Below are positions 11,901 to 22,048 of a DNA stretch of 64,000 nt, piece by piece. Numbering within the stretch: the first letter of the stretch is position 1; each line of letters opens with the position of its first letter. The DNA lies in contig JARZZO010000004.1 in assembly GCA_030544215.1 (NCBI GenBank), positions 15,116,501 through 15,180,500 of the forward strand, in the 5' to 3' direction. The translations under genes and the position numbers were made by a program. Source of the stretch: Zantedeschia hybrid cultivar. Its lineage: Eukaryota; Streptophyta; Magnoliopsida; Alismatales; Araceae. The notes beneath the pieces were generated by a model. The model worked only from the letters and a program-made list of their open reading frames with translations. It did no database searches and had not been told where the DNA came from.

Positions 11901-14734
11901 CAATCCCCCATTAACCTTATTCCTACAAATTCTTCCCAGCTTACTGCAGACCCCCCTTTCTTGGGGTCTCCTGATCCATGGCAAAAGAACCTAGCTTGAA
12001 TTGCTGCCAGCTCACTCACCACAGTTGAAGGGATCTTGAAAATGGACAAATAATATATGGGAATACTGTCAAGCACTGATCTACAAAGTGTCAATCTACC
12101 ACCATTGGAAAGCATCTTCCTTTCCACCCAGCAAGTCTATTCTCGAACCTAAAGATAATCTTTTTCCAATCCCTGCAGCAGAGAGCTCCAGGGGAGAGAG
12201 GAGCACTAGGTAGGAGATAGGAAAGTCACCTCTGGTTCAGCCAAGGATGAGAGAAGCTCTTCCCATCGCAGGCTCTCCCATGTTGTTGCCAATCAATTGG
12301 CTCTTCTGGAAATTGACTTTCAGACCAGTCACCTCCTTATTACCATGAGAAATTTTAGTGATGGAGCTCAACATTTTAAACTTCTGCTAGGAACCTGGTG
12401 GCTTAACTTATTTAACTCCTTCATGTTAAAATGTATGAACGTTTTCTCTACTTATTATAATGTTTTACCCATGTATGTTTCTCTTGGTGCAGTCACTTCT
12501 CGCAGCGCTGGGATCTATTCAATTTGTATCTAATATTGCATTTACTTATTTTGTCTTGAGCAAGACAGTAACAGTCAAGTATGTCCTATCTGAAATCATT
12601 TTGTTTAGTTGGGTTACATTTTAGTGCTTATTTGCTGGACGAATTAATGGATTAAATGAAGTTCTATTTTCCAGGGTTATGGTTGCAACTACTTTTATTG
12701 TGTTTGGCAATATCTTCCTTGTTTCGTTTGGTAATCACCAATCACCTGGTATCATTCTTATCCTTGTACCTGTGTATGAATAACATATCCATATGGATAT
12801 CCTCATTGTTTGGTTCTCTTTGCTGAGGATGACGTTAGCATTGCACATTGTTATGTGTTAGTCATCTGTAGACACTCCATCTGTGCTTATATTTATCATA
12901 AAAATCAATGCACTACAAGGAGATGACAACCTTGTGCATGTTTTTTCAGTTTTCACACCAGAGCAGCTAACGGAGAAGTATGGGAATCTTGTCTTTCTTT
13001 TTTACTGCCTCACTTTGTTGTTGGTAGTAGCAGTAAATCACTACATTTACAGGTGAGGGCTACTGGTGCATGTTAATGGATTCTCAGTCGCTTCTCTTAA
13101 TGTTATAGGTTGTCCAAGTTTTGTGTGGTTTTCTTTAATTTCATCAGTTCCTACAATTACTATAGTAATGTATCTGACATAACAGGAAAGGAGAAATCTA
13201 CATTTCAGTTTCTACACCTGACGTTAGTCCCTATTGGCACATGCTGTTGCCATTCTCTTATGCAGTAGTTTCGGGTGCAGTAGGGTCCTGCTCAGTTTTG
13301 TTTGCAAAATCACTGTAAGTTGGTTTTCTCAGAAAGATATGCACTTTGTATAAGCCATTTCTGTAATTTCAAATAATCTCTCACATATTGTATCGCTTTA
13401 CTTTACCTAATGGTCCTTTTTTGTTTTCCTTCTCTTGTTACAGCTCAAATTTGCTTCGGCTTGCTATGTCGAGCAGTTATCACTTGCACAGCTGGTTCAC
13501 TTACTCTATGCTTCTCCTGTTTCTTAGTACAGCAGGATTTTGGGTATTTGATTACATCTAAATTTTGGTCAAATGTTGCCATTGTCTAACAGTTCTGTTC
13601 TAATTATTTCTTTTTTCATTTGTACAGATGGCAAGGCTGAATGAAGGATTGTCTTTGTTTGATGCAATTCTTATTGTTCCTATGTTTCAGATTTCTTGGA
13701 CTTTCTTCTCTATTTGTACAGGATTTGTATACTTTCAAGAATATCAGGTGAGCCATGCCCTGTGCATTTACCACCATTTATCTACCTTTTTTAGTTCTCT
13801 CTGACTTTCTTTTGATACCCAACTAACTTCAGTTGATTCCTTTTAACAGGTATTTGATGCATTAAGGATAGCAATGTTCATATTGGGCATGTCATTTGTA
13901 TTCATAGGGATTTCCTTGCTGGCACCTGACGACTCCAAAGGTATTCCAATGGTTTCTTTCCTCTGGTTCCTATTCAGAATTTTTTGGGTATTTGTATGTG
14001 AGGATGGAATTTGATTTCGAGCATACCATTCAGGTGGAGAATTTAAAGATCCTTCCTTATCTTCCTCCCTGGGCCAAGGCATTACGGCAGATATGAACAG
14101 GTAACATGCATACCTTTCACCATAATGAGTTTGAATTTGATTACCTAAATTTTCAGTGAATAAACATATATCTTGTCAGTAGTAAAAACTGACAATTTTT
14201 TTATGTTTGTACACCGCAACTGTGTTATGTTTCTTTTTCTTACACTTCAGGTTGATGTAACTCTGTTATTGATGTGTTTCATTAACCTTATACGTGCGTC
14301 ACATGATCTTTAACTGTAGGATGGGGAAGCAACCAGCAGATGAGACTGGATCTAGGGACACAAACACTTTCTGGGGTGTGTTGAGGGCAAAGACAAAATT
14401 TATTTTGTCAAAGGCAAAGGTGCTTCTAGATAAGAGAGGCTTTCTCTTGTTAACATTTTTCTTGTGATAAATATTTTAAAACTGGATTTGTTTGCAGGCT
14501 GCTTGTTCTCTTTCATTTGGCTTGGGTGAGGAATCAATAAATGCTTCTTCAGTTCTTGTAATGCCTATGGTGTCCTCAAGGACTACTGGCTTTAGAGGAA
14601 CCATTTTTGATCGGGCAAAGTTCAACCCCTTGAAAGGATCTAGTTGGACTAGTTTCTCCATGGATGTAACTGATGATGAAGACGATGTAGATATGACAGA
14701 TACAAGCTCATTGCTTCAGCGTAGTTCTCCATAG
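2995..14734 (+). CDS. NIPA8: NIPA8-like probable magnesium transporter (13 coding exons)
   Basis: This is a multi-pass membrane protein of the NIPA (DUF803) family, thought to move Mg2+ across plasma or endosomal membranes. Hand splicing gives exons 2995-3087, 9208-9292, 9387-9448, 12493-12578, 12675-12748, 12950-13052, 13186-13314, 13444-13543, 13628-13747, 13850-13940, 14034-14100, 14320-14419 and 14498-14734. They total 1347 nt, a 448-residue protein, close to the roughly 440 residues of Arabidopsis NIPA8. All phases join without a stop. The start is fixed by the family-typical N-terminus MGEWVIGAFINLFGS and its first membrane helix. Other conserved stretches are GNCLNFISFGYAAQ (exon 3), GSIQFVSNIAF (exon 4), LNEGLSLFDAILIVPMFQ (exon 9) and the acidic serine-rich tail ending LLQRSSP. 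Intron 3 uses a GC donor (CAG|GCAAGT). Introns 1 and 3 carry transposons; the others are 78-219 bp. No coding defect is seen, so the gene is probably functional. Confidence 0.93.
3088..4216 (+). other. Intron 1 of the NIPA8-like gene, proximal part
   Basis: This is the first kilobase of the 6.1-kb intron, starting at the donor CAG|GTGACA. Around 3740-4090 there is a repetitive-looking segment with 'ggatcagcc' and 'ccctgccaatccaa' phrases occurring more than once, possibly an old MITE. I could not find its ends. Nothing else is supported. Confidence 0.4.
4234..4484 (-). mobile_element. tRNA-derived SINE insertion
   Basis: The element is about 251 bp long, with a T-run at its left end, which is the 3' A-tail on the minus strand. 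Near its minus-strand 5' end is an A-box-like motif (TGGGTGAGTTGG), followed downstream by a B-box-like motif (GGTATCAAATCC). This is the internal Pol III promoter layout of tRNA-derived SINEs. It is bracketed by a near-perfect 17-bp direct repeat, CACATGTTAAATGAATT at 4217-4233 and CACATATTAAATGAATT at 4485-4501, as expected for L1-type target-primed insertion. It lies antisense within intron 1 of the NIPA8-like gene. The family name is not assigned. Confidence 0.72.
4502..5079. other. Intron 1 sequence with 'aaggc' palindromic debris
   Basis: The only feature seen is a short cluster at about 4700-4780 of repeated 'gccttgcaaggc', 'aaggc' and 'gcctt' words. It resembles the end of a foldback/hAT-type MITE, and a similar cluster lies at 47381-47860. 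There is also a roughly 50-bp imperfect duplication around 4865-4960 ('tggagaggaagccc'). Neither is resolved to element boundaries. Confidence 0.35.
5080..6435. repeat. 81-bp minisatellite interrupted by a MITE
   Basis: The array has nine to ten diverged copies of a unit of about 81 bp. Its recognisable words are 'atgagatcaggtcgagatc', 'gaagatccgaccgttagatc' and 'gttcggtcgatatcggg'. Successive copies of the GTCGAGAT word fall 80-81 bp apart (for example 5961, 6042, 6122). A 596-bp transposon at 5204-5799 splits one unit, and the array resumes in register after it. Words such as CGGTCG and CGACCG give each unit weak internal complementarity. It lies in intron 1 of the NIPA8-like gene and does not code. 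Confidence 0.85.
5204..5799. mobile_element. Non-autonomous hAT-type MITE with 8-bp target duplication
   Basis: The terminal inverted repeats are TAGGGGTGTTCA on the left and TGAACACCCTCA on the right, pairing at 11 of 12 positions. They are flanked by the exact 8-bp direct duplication GTCGAGAT (5196-5203 and 5800-5807), which itself occurs in neighbouring minisatellite units. An 8-bp duplication with TAGGG-type ends is the hallmark of hAT superfamily transposition. The interior has no transposase. It carries subterminal GGTTTGGTTT and AAACCAAACC blocks that could fold the ends together. It therefore depends on a transposase supplied elsewhere. Confidence 0.85.
6436..8095 (+). mobile_element. 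LTR-like segment with GC-rich hairpin array
   Basis: An AT-rich part (6450-6800) is followed by a dense set of inverted repeats at 7085-7785, then a TATA-like stretch (7801-7825) and a GC-rich transcribed-looking tail (7860-8030). This order (repeats, TATA, leader) matches the U3-R-U5 layout seen in the complete LTR elements of this window, so a solo LTR or LTR fragment is likely. I could not identify its ends or target duplication. It sits in intron 1 of the NIPA8-like gene. The proline/cysteine-rich open frames across it are by-products of the repeats. Confidence 0.4.
7085..7785. repeat. Array of short perfect hairpins (array A)
   Basis: There are many inverted repeats with different arms. 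ACTGTCC-TTT-GGACAGT occurs twice (about 7088 and 7579). Between them is AACTGTC-AATA-GACAGTT (about 7275). GAGTCCACC pairs with GGTGGACTC (7659-7681), and TCTTCCCACC pairs perfectly with GGTGGGAAGA around a 3-nt loop (7680-7702). CCCACCC/GGGTGGG pairs recur. The segment looks like three diverged modules, each opening with the ACTGTC hairpin. The strand it would act on is unknown. Confidence 0.8.
8096..9207. other. Distal part of intron 1, little recognisable
   Basis: A short stretch at 8200-8270 ('gggtgcaaacaccgatttg...gatcgggccgatc') resembles the end of another hAT-like MITE, but no partner end was found. A purine/pyrimidine-mixed tract follows. The intron closes at the acceptor GTTATAG|CGT (9207/9208). 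Confidence 0.35.
9449..10689. other. Intron 3 of the NIPA8-like gene, 5' part
   Basis: The intron begins with the non-canonical donor GCAAGT at 9449. I see no gene or transposon that I can support between here and the LINE fragment. A poly-C run lies at 10619-10628. Confidence 0.4.
10690..12345 (-). mobile_element. 5'-truncated, decayed L1-type LINE fragment
   Basis: Reading the minus strand, three pieces of a plant L1-type ORF2 appear in the right order despite stops and frameshifts. Near 12300-12345 is the RT-distal VTGLKVNFQKSQLIG segment. At 11894-12127 is the MERKMLSNGGRLTLCRSVLDS...IPIYYLSIFKIP region. At 10916-11380 is the zinc-binding C-terminal domain, VWKVKSPLKVQLLIWRTSLNQLPICDRL followed by cysteine-rich sequence and WALLSERNRIIFRRE. 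A poly-T run at 10691-10697 may be the 3' A-tail. A homopolymer C run at 11338-11356 interrupts the zf-RVT frame. No flanking target duplication was found. It lies antisense in intron 3 of the NIPA8-like gene and is inactive. Confidence 0.75.
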
Positions 14735-17102
14735 GGATTGTCATGATTTTTTCAGGAATTGTGAAGGAAATGTATCTTTTTCTCATCTTATTCCCTTTTC
14801 TTTTCACGAATGTGTAGATGTGTATATGTAATTTTTTACCCATAATCTAGATTTGAGCTGTAATTAACTGATAATGGTGCAGATTGCCAGTGGATCCCTA
14901 ATTTTGGGATATGAATGGGCTTGTCGACTAGGTTACTATGCTAGTTGGTAAATGAGCAAGTGCATTTTATGCTAGCGGATTAAGTGAAGGACCTTGGCAT
15001 CCCATTTTACACCTCTACGGTAAATAAAGAAACCCTGGCATCACACTTTTGCAAACTCCCCAAAAGTAAAACTCATGGTGTAAATTCTTCGTCTGGAAAT
15101 CATCATGATTTGAGAAATGCAATCTTGAAGCAATTGGAATAATCAAGTGCAGTTTGAGAGATGAAAGTAGATGCAATGTTTTTCCAAGTGAACAGACCTC
15201 AAGATAAGTATGCGATTTGGCATCATGGGTAATTTAGGGCCAACTCTCTGCCATTTAACAATAGTCTGGTCAATTTCCAAACTGTCCCGTGTTCTCCTTT
15301 TTCGAGATCAATTCGAATCTAGATGCCCTTCCTAGAACCTCCATCCTCACTTTGGAAACCCAACGTTATTTTACAGCTGGTGATTTGTGACCTATTCTAG
15401 GAAGCTTCTTAACCTTGGAAAATCGAGAACCTGGTCTCGATCTTTGCTAATACCTTTCTCAAGAATCTTATGTGTAAAGAAAAACTCCTTGTATAATTCA
15501 TGTGTAAAGTAGCCCTTCCACTATCATCATATGTATAATTAACTTCCTTACCGTCGATCGACCTTCTGCCCAATTAGATGCCGTATAAGGAACGTGTTTG
15601 CATGATTAAAATCTTCCGGATGGTTCCACGTATGCTGTGACGAAGGGACCCTTTCACATATAAATCACTCTTGAAAGGGTTGTTTTAAATGCCGGGACCC
15701 TTTCAGACATAAATCGGTCTTCGAGGGTTATTTTAAATGCCTAGAGAACTGCACTTTGGTTTCTACAATGGGTCTATGACATGAAGACCGGCAAACCTTT
15801 TGATTTTGTATCACTCTTTGCTTGATCGACTACGTCCACTGCATTTGCAGGCCTGTTATTAATAGAAAACAAGGGGTTTTTGTAATAACCCCCTAACGGA
15901 TTTAATAGTTGTAGATACTTCATGATTCATATTTGCATATAATCTTCTTAACTACGGTAATATTTGTGTACAACCCTTTTAATTATGTGTTTACTTTGAA
16001 CTTCACCTTAATTAAAATATTGTTTACATACATAGAACCTGAAGCTATTAATTATTGAAAATGCTAATAACACCCTTAGTAAAAATACAGAAAAATGGCA
16101 TAAGCATCTATACTTAAGCTTGTTGTATATATTTAACATAAAAGTAAAAAAATATATATTTATGTAAAATAAAAATGGCATAAGCATCTATATTTACCGT
16201 TACCCCCACGTCCACCCTTCAAACCTGTTACTAAGTAGATAAAATACTAAATAAAATGTGTTCTTTTCTTTTCTTTTTTCCGGTAGCTAGCCTAGTGGCT
16301 AGAGGCCCTAAGGCCCCCCGCGCCCTAGGGATCGATCCCTCCCCCCCAAACGTCCTAACGTCCCAGTGCCAATGCGTCCTAACAACAATAAAATGTATTG
16401 TAAAATCGTCTCCAATCCTGTGTCATAAATCGAAAAGGTCGCCAATTTGCGTCTTAGAACTGGTTAAGCTCAACCATTCCTTTTTACTGTCGCTTTGAGA
16501 TCCATGTGAACTTAGCATCTAAATCTTCTAGTTTTTAATCAAAAGATTGTAAAATAAAAGAATTTTAGCAAATAACTTTCTAAGAGATCTTGTATTTGTG
16601 GATAACTTTCTCTATATATATATAACCTTCTTAACTGTATTTATTTTGAATTTAATCTGAGCTAATTAAATATTATTATTATATATAGAATACGCGAAAG
16701 GCCATTAAATAAGAATACTAATAGTATCATTGGTCAAAATATAAATACCTTTCAAACAAATGTTATGCTCTCTAGCCAAAAAAAAAAGGAAATAAGAAGC
16801 ATCTTGATATGGTAAGATGCCAAAAATACCCTTCACCAAGTAACCTGGGAATAGGTAAATGCAGCATCTCTTTGATAGTTTGCCTAATGATTATGATTGT
16901 TATCATATCCATATGTTTCAAAAAATTTCTGGCCATAGAGCACAACGTGCTGTTCAAGGAGTGTCCATACTTTAACTCGAGATTATTATTAGTATTCTCA
17001 TTTAATAGTCCTCACCAATGATAGAATATTTTGTGTAAAGTAATTGTGTTTGAACACATGTGAAATTCAAAATAAACACTTTAGTTAAGGGATTATATGA
17101 AA
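14735..17102. other. 3' flank of the NIPA8-like gene and AT-rich intergenic DNA
   Basis: The 3' UTR and polyadenylation site of the NIPA8-like gene should lie in the first few hundred bases (AT-rich, 'tgtatatgtaattttt'). A strict AATAAA signal was not seen at the expected place, which is common in plants. The rest is AT-rich and holds two small local duplications (annotated separately) but no coding region. It ends at the target site of the large LTR element. Confidence 0.5.
15645..15741. repeat. Two-copy 49-bp tandem duplication
   Basis: Two imperfect copies begin with GGGACCCTTTCA at 15645 and 15694, and each ends with 'ttttaaatgcc'. A separate pair of direct repeats with the word 'aaaaatggcataagcatc' lies 80 bp apart at 16091 and 16171. 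Both look like local slippage duplications with no evident function. Confidence 0.6.
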
Positions 17103-17107
17103 GTATA

Positions 17108-18090
17108 TGATGAGGCAGACTCCGATTCGGCCCATTAAAACAAGTCCAACACTGAGATCAGCCCAGCAACATCAGTAAAAGGCCCACTGGCCGCCTTCGG
17201 CCCACCAGCGGCCCTGTAGCCCTCGGCCCAGTAAGCAGCTCAGAGGTCCATGGCCCATCAGCGGCCCAACAACCTTCGGCCCATCAGCGGCCCAACAATC
17301 TTCGGCCCGTCAGCGGCCCAATAGCCTTCGGCCCATTAGCGGCTCAACAGCCCTCGGCCCAGCGGGCTTCAGCCCACTATGCGGCATCTGGCCCATCAGC
17401 GGCCCAACCCCCTTCGGCCCAGTAGCCGTATCCGGCCCACTCCGGTGGGAGGGTTAGGCACTATGGCGGTTTACCAGTAAACCCAGAACATAGTCCTATA
17501 TCGGCTGCCACCGTTATGCAACCTTTATCCTCCGCTATAAATACACGGTTATTTGTTACCAAAGGTATGTCTTCGAGACCCCAAGGACTACAGTCCAAAA
17601 AGCATTAAAGCTACTTCTTCCACCTCTTTGCCTTCTGAATCGAATCATCTTCATAAGCTAACTTAACCGTCGGAGGGGGTTCCTTAGGGCTGAACCCCGG
17701 GACTCCTACTGACAGGTTCTTCTTCTTTCTCTCCTTCTGCAGGGGCTTCGGTTCGAATCTTCACCGACCTCTCCGAGTCGGTCTCGGCCATCGACCTCGG
17801 ATCTTCTCCCTCCGGTCTCGACGCCATTCGCCGGCTGGTCCGCCTCGCCCGAAGGTGCTTCGGCCCCGCCTCGCGCCGGCTGTTACTCGTCCGGAGGAGC
17901 CTCGGCCACACCTTCCGTAGGCTGGCCCACATCCGTCCGAGGGAGTCTCGTCTTCGCTCTCGTCCGGACATCCCTCGGCTTCGGATCTTCGGCCCCGTCT
18001 CCGCCCTCGCCGCGTTCCGGATCCCCGTCGGGCCTCTTCTCCGATCCGATCCAGCCTCGGAATCCGGTCGTGATAGCTTCGGTTACATCA
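17108..18090 (+). repeat. 5' LTR of the outer gypsy element
   Basis: The LTR runs from TGATGAGG to TTACATCA. From about 17170 to 17410 it contains 26-bp tandem units built on 'ttcggcccatcagcggccc', upstream of a clear TATA box, CTATAAATAC at 17535-17544. Transcription should start about 30 bp downstream, near 17570. Compared with the 3' LTR it carries one extra 26-bp unit and lacks a 26-bp segment near its 3' end. Confidence 0.93.
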
Positions 18091-18112
18091 CGTGACGCCG
18101 TCTGTGGGAAAC
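18091..18112 (+). other. Primer-binding-site region of the outer element
   Basis: Directly after the LTR comes 'cgtgacgccgtctgtggga', a variant of the 'tggcgccgtctgtggga' sequence commonly found at this place in plant gypsy elements. The inner and right-hand gypsy elements of this window have related sequences at the same place (TGACGATCATGATGGGAC and GGCGATCACGGTGGGAC). I do not assign the priming tRNA. Confidence 0.55.
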
Positions 18113-18124
18113 CAGCAAGAAGTC

Positions 18125-18416
18125 ATGTCTCATCGTCCAGTAACCCGACGACCCGGACAAGACGAGGCAGAGACGCGGGCAACTTCAGCACATCCGCTTC
18201 ACTCTGAAGGCGCCCCGTTTGCTCCACTACAGGGCTCGGCTCTTCCTGTCATACCAGAGTCCCTCCCTCCTGGAGACAATCGGGTAGAGGAACTTCAGCA
18301 GCAAGTGGCGACGCTGGCCACCGCCGTTGCTTCTCTAGCGCCCCTGCAACACATGGTATCCGCCATCGCCCAGCGCATGGGGGTACTGGGCCAGCTCTCC
18401 CAGCAAGTACCACCTC
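18125..18416 (+). pseudogene. Outer-element gag, N-terminal part (interrupted)
   Basis: The frame opens with MSHRPVTRRPG, followed by a basic/acidic low-complexity stretch and a predicted coiled segment (VEELQQQVATLATAVASLAPL). It runs into the 5' end of the inner retrotransposon after residue ~97. Skipping the inner element and one copy of its target duplication, the same frame continues at 27789 without a stop, so the interruption is purely insertional. The central capsid-like gag domain normally expected between the coiled segment and the zinc knuckle is absent, so the protein was already shortened before the insertion. Confidence 0.75.
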
Positions 18417-19807
18417 TGTAGACAGCGATTTTGGACCACCCTTTTGGTCATAAACCCCATCCATCATTAGCCCATCATCACCAAATCCCTCCTCTTAGCC
18501 ATCTCAGCCCACTAATAACTAGGCCCATTAACCAAATCCCGACTCTAGCCACCTTCGGTGGAAGGCCAGCTAGCCCGCCTTCCACCACCCTTCGAAGGCC
18601 AGCCAGTCCGCCTTCCACCACCCTTCGAAGGCCAGCCGGTCAGCCTTCCACCACCCTTCGAAGGCCAGCCAGTTGGCCTTCCACCAACCTTCGAAGGCCA
18701 GCCAGCTCGCCTTCCACCGCCCTTCGAAGGCCACCCCTTGCCTTCCATCACCCTTCGAAGGCCACCCTTTGTCTTTCACCCCCTTCGAAGGCCAACCAGG
18801 CCGCCTTCCACCACTTCGTGGAAGGCCAGCTACCTGGCCTTCCACGGAATTGGAAGGCATGTTGGCTGGCCGTCCACTCCCCTAACTACCACCTTGACCT
18901 CGTCTTCCCCACGATCTCCTCTACTCACCGCCCTCACCTCCACTACTCCGATCACTCCCCACTCCGGCGATTGCCGCGCGCACCACCTCCGATCCTTGAC
19001 CACTTCCTATTGGCTCCGGGGTGATTTACGGGGATTTAGACCCCTATTTTCTCTTATTTTTCCTTCATCTATTTAAACCCCCCAGGTTCCCTCGAGCAAG
19101 GGGGTTGGAAAGGGGATTAAGAAGGAGTTTCTTTCTCGGAGCGGGTCGGCTTTGAGGAGCCGAGCGGGCAAGGAGTCAGAGAGTTTCAGAGGAATCCTTC
19201 GCACTCCAAATGGGCTTGTCTTCCTAACCCTCTTTTACTTTTCTCCTTTCTTCATTTCATTGCATTCTCACTTTCCATCCATGCCGTAACATTCTCCCTC
19301 TCTCACTCTTCTGTCCACTTTTAATACAGCACCTCACTTTTCACACACGAGTACCCTATCTGCATGCATGCATCTTAGGATGACTTAGCACCCTTTACCC
19401 CCAGAGGTTCCAAACAAAAAACGGGAGGTGGGTGGCCATAACATATGGTCACCTTCCCTCCCAAACACCCATCCGGTGCGTCTCCCTCCAATTCTAGTTA
19501 GTTTTTTTTTACATTTTGGATAGATTCTGCATATCACAGTTCTAATCGGGTTATTTCTTTTCTTTGTTTGTCTTCTCTTTTCAGGAGCTCTTACCAGATT
19601 CTGCGCGCAGACTACCGAGCTCTCCTCCTCAGAACGCAATCACATCACTCTACAATCCTGCGGAGCACAGGGACCGTAAGGTAATGCTCTTGGCGATCAC
19701 ACACCTTTATTTCTAACCCCCCTTAAATCGCCACAGTGCTGAGACGAACGGAGAGGCCCTCGATCTGAAGCCCGTAGCCGCGGCGGGGGACGTTCCGGGC
19801 GCCTACA
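18417..19807 (+). repeat. 5' LTR of the inner element
   Basis: The LTR has TGTAG...CTACA ends. U3 contains hairpin array B (18555-18860). A TATA-like CTATTTAAACC lies near 19068, about 200 bp downstream of the array, followed by a GC-rich leader. The proline/serine-rich open frames across U3 on both strands are by-products of the tandem repeat and are not genes. Confidence 0.9.
18555..18860. repeat. Hairpin array B in U3 of the inner 5' LTR
   Basis: The unit is about 33 bp, with a TTCGAA core and arms GAAGGC/GCCTTC around a variable 8-12-nt centre. The last hairpin is the strongest: GTGGAAGGCCAG at 18818-18829 pairs perfectly with CTGGCCTTCCAC at 18834-18845 around a 4-nt loop. The corresponding array in the other LTR (about 26512-26785) has fewer units and lacks that perfect stem. 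Array length therefore changed after insertion. Confidence 0.85.
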
Positions 19808-20776
19808 GCCCTCTGACGATCATGATGGGACCCTCTCTTCCTCGCCGCGCATGTAAGACAGCTTAAAAGGTAAGAGCTCCTCCCGCGGACGGCCAAGCAC
19901 TTGGCCGCCCAGAGTCCCGAACAGCCAAGCGCTTGGCTGCCCAGACCGGACGGCCAAGCACCTGGCTGTCCAGCTCCTACTGGACGGCCAAGTACCTGGC
20001 CGTCCAGCGGACCGGACGGCCAAGTGCCTCGCCGTCCAAGGCCCAGACCGGACGGCCTAGTGCCTGGCCGTCCAGAGCTCTAGGACGGCCAAGCACCTGG
20101 CCGTCCAAAACGCAGGACGGCCAACTGCCTGGCCGTCCAAAGCTCTAGGACGGCCAAGCACCTGGCCGTCCAGAACACAGGACGACCAATTGCCTGGCCG
20201 TCCAGGCTCTAGGACGGCCAAGTAGCTGGCCGTCCAGGATCTGGCCTTCTAGCTGCCTGCTTTTCGCTGTCCAATTTTTCAAATTAAATTGTTGCTTGTT
20301 CTAGTTTTTGTTTACTGTTCTCTTGTCTTCTCTTGTTTGTTGGACTGTGGGTTGATTCCAGGGTACTATCCGCAGGGGTTTTTAAGGAAGAGCCGGTATC
20401 ACACTTCTAGTCACCTCTCCCGCAAGATCTGACTCTCCACCTGAGGATTCTCACTCGGGTGTGACTAGTCTTATTCTGTTGGGAACCTCCGTCAGTCTCC
20501 GCGAGCCAGGGATTCCCACTTGGCCGCACCCCATAGGAACCTCGGGTTTGTGTGAGAGATTAATTCAACCTTTCCATTTACAATCATCCACCTATAAGTG
20601 TCACTGAGAGAATTATTTCAAAATTTAAAGACACCTAATTAAACCTTGGTGGAACAAGTTTTGGAAAATTCCAGGGTCGTTAAGGGTTTGAACTTGATTT
20701 GTTAGAAACCAACACTCATAATACACAGTTAACCTTCCAAGTGAAATATAAAATCTCTTAGGATTTGTATTTCATA
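19808..20776 (+). other. Leader of the inner element (primer site to gag)
   Basis: It begins a few bases after the LTR with TGACGATCATGATGGGAC, the likely primer-binding site. The hairpin array C (19887-20243) follows, then about 530 bp of ordinary sequence up to the gag ATG at 20777. No upstream frame looks coding. Confidence 0.6.
19887..20243 (+). repeat. Hairpin array C: eleven covarying inverted repeats in the leader
   Basis: Eleven copies of an inverted repeat, about one every 30-45 bp, have consensus arms GGACGGCCA and TGGCCGTCC around a 6-nt loop. The copies vary in a paired manner. Unit 1 has CGGCCAAG/CTTGGCCG, while unit 2 (19922-19939) has CAGCCAAG/CTTGGCTG, a compensatory double change. 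Other changes preserve G-U pairing (3' arm TGGCTGTCC in unit 3). Spacers differ in sequence. In the genomic RNA this would be a row of strong stem-loops between the primer site and gag. Confidence 0.88.
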
Positions 20777-22048
20777 ATGAACCAAATGTATGTTAACACT
20801 GTGTATGATGACATGTATGAGTTTAGTAACAATGTCACACACAACCCTCTGTTTGAGATTGAAGAGGATCCACAACAAACATTTGTGGGCATGTTCCCAA
20901 CATCTGGAGAGGAACTTAGGAGAAGGTGCTTGGATGAATCTTCTTCTTCAGAAAGTGACCCTATAATCTCCAACAGAACCCTCCGATACCCGAGTGAGGA
21001 CCCAGAACTTATTGCCGTGTTATCACGGTACACCCCTGATCAACTCATCCAGTGGGCCTCCCGTGGCAAAGCTCAAGATGTCACTCCTCGGAGAACTCAC
21101 TTCCAAGGATCTCCCAACAGAGCTCAGACCCACATCAACCAGCCAACTCCTACTCCAGTTGCTCCACCCGTCATGCCGATTCTAGTCTCTCAAACTACAC
21201 CTCCCCCCGAGCAGAAAGAATTCATCTACAAAAGTGAGGTTGAAACCTATGTGCGTAAGCTTATGGCCGAGAAACTTACCCTGAAACAACCGCACTCTCT
21301 CTCGAGCTATTGTAAGCTCCCTCCGGCCTACTTTCCACTATGATTCAAAGCCCCCGAGTACAGAAAATATGATGGCACCTCTGACCCTCATGATCACCTG
21401 TCAGGTTTCCTCATGGATTCCCATCAATGGCTTTACGACAGAGTCCTCCTTGTCCATCTGTTCCAGAAATCCTTAGAAGGTGAGGCCTTAAGATGGTTTT
21501 CTTCCTTGCCCGCCACAGACCTAATCAATTTTGATATGGTCTCCGAAAAATTCATCACTCACTTTAGTCATATGACAACCATGCCTCCCACCTTGTTTGA
21601 TCTTGTGATGGAAAAGATGAAGCTTGAAGAGGAGTTCACGTATTTTGCCAACAGGTGGAGGGCAATGGCCTATAGGGCAGAAGTGGCAATCCCTGAATCT
21701 CAAGCTATCACCATGCTGGTTAATAACGCTACCCTGCAGCTTCGAGCTATTCTCATGCTGAGCGAATTTCACACATTCGCACAACTTTATAATCGAGCTC
21801 GGATAGTTCAATCTCAGATCTGGAGTTCCACTTTGCCATCCTTCTTTGAAAATCAGAACAGAAGTAAGAGGACTACACAAACTCCACTAATAGAGGGAGT
21901 GGCAATCAATGAACAGGTGAGTGCCTTGGGGCAACCCTTTAGGTCACCCAGTCCTATGTCCAGATCAGACAACCAATCCAATCCAATCAGAAACCATATT
22001 CAGCAGTTCCCCCTTCCTCCAGTGCCAAGATCAATTGGGGGCACATGA
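20777..22048 (+). pseudogene. Inner-element gag with an in-frame stop
   Basis: This encodes the structural Gag polyprotein of a gypsy-type element. The acidic N-terminus is MNQMYVNTVYDDMYEF. After a proline-rich linker and the EFIYKSEVETYVRKLM segment, an in-frame TGA occurs at 21341-21343. The same frame then continues with the retrotransposon gag domain: YRKYDGTSDPHDHL, LFQKSLEGEALRWFSSLP and FITHFSHM, about residues 200-330. The frame ends at 22048, four bases into the protease frame (ATGA overlap). The first ATG is 20777. The TGA may be a decay mutation or a readthrough site; one copy cannot tell. Confidence 0.82.

Noticed and set aside
18431..19076. Long proline/serine-rich frames on both strands in the inner LTR
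   Set aside because: They arise because the 33-bp tandem unit is a multiple of three and lacks stops in several frames. They lie in LTR U3 and occur again in the other LTR with different length.
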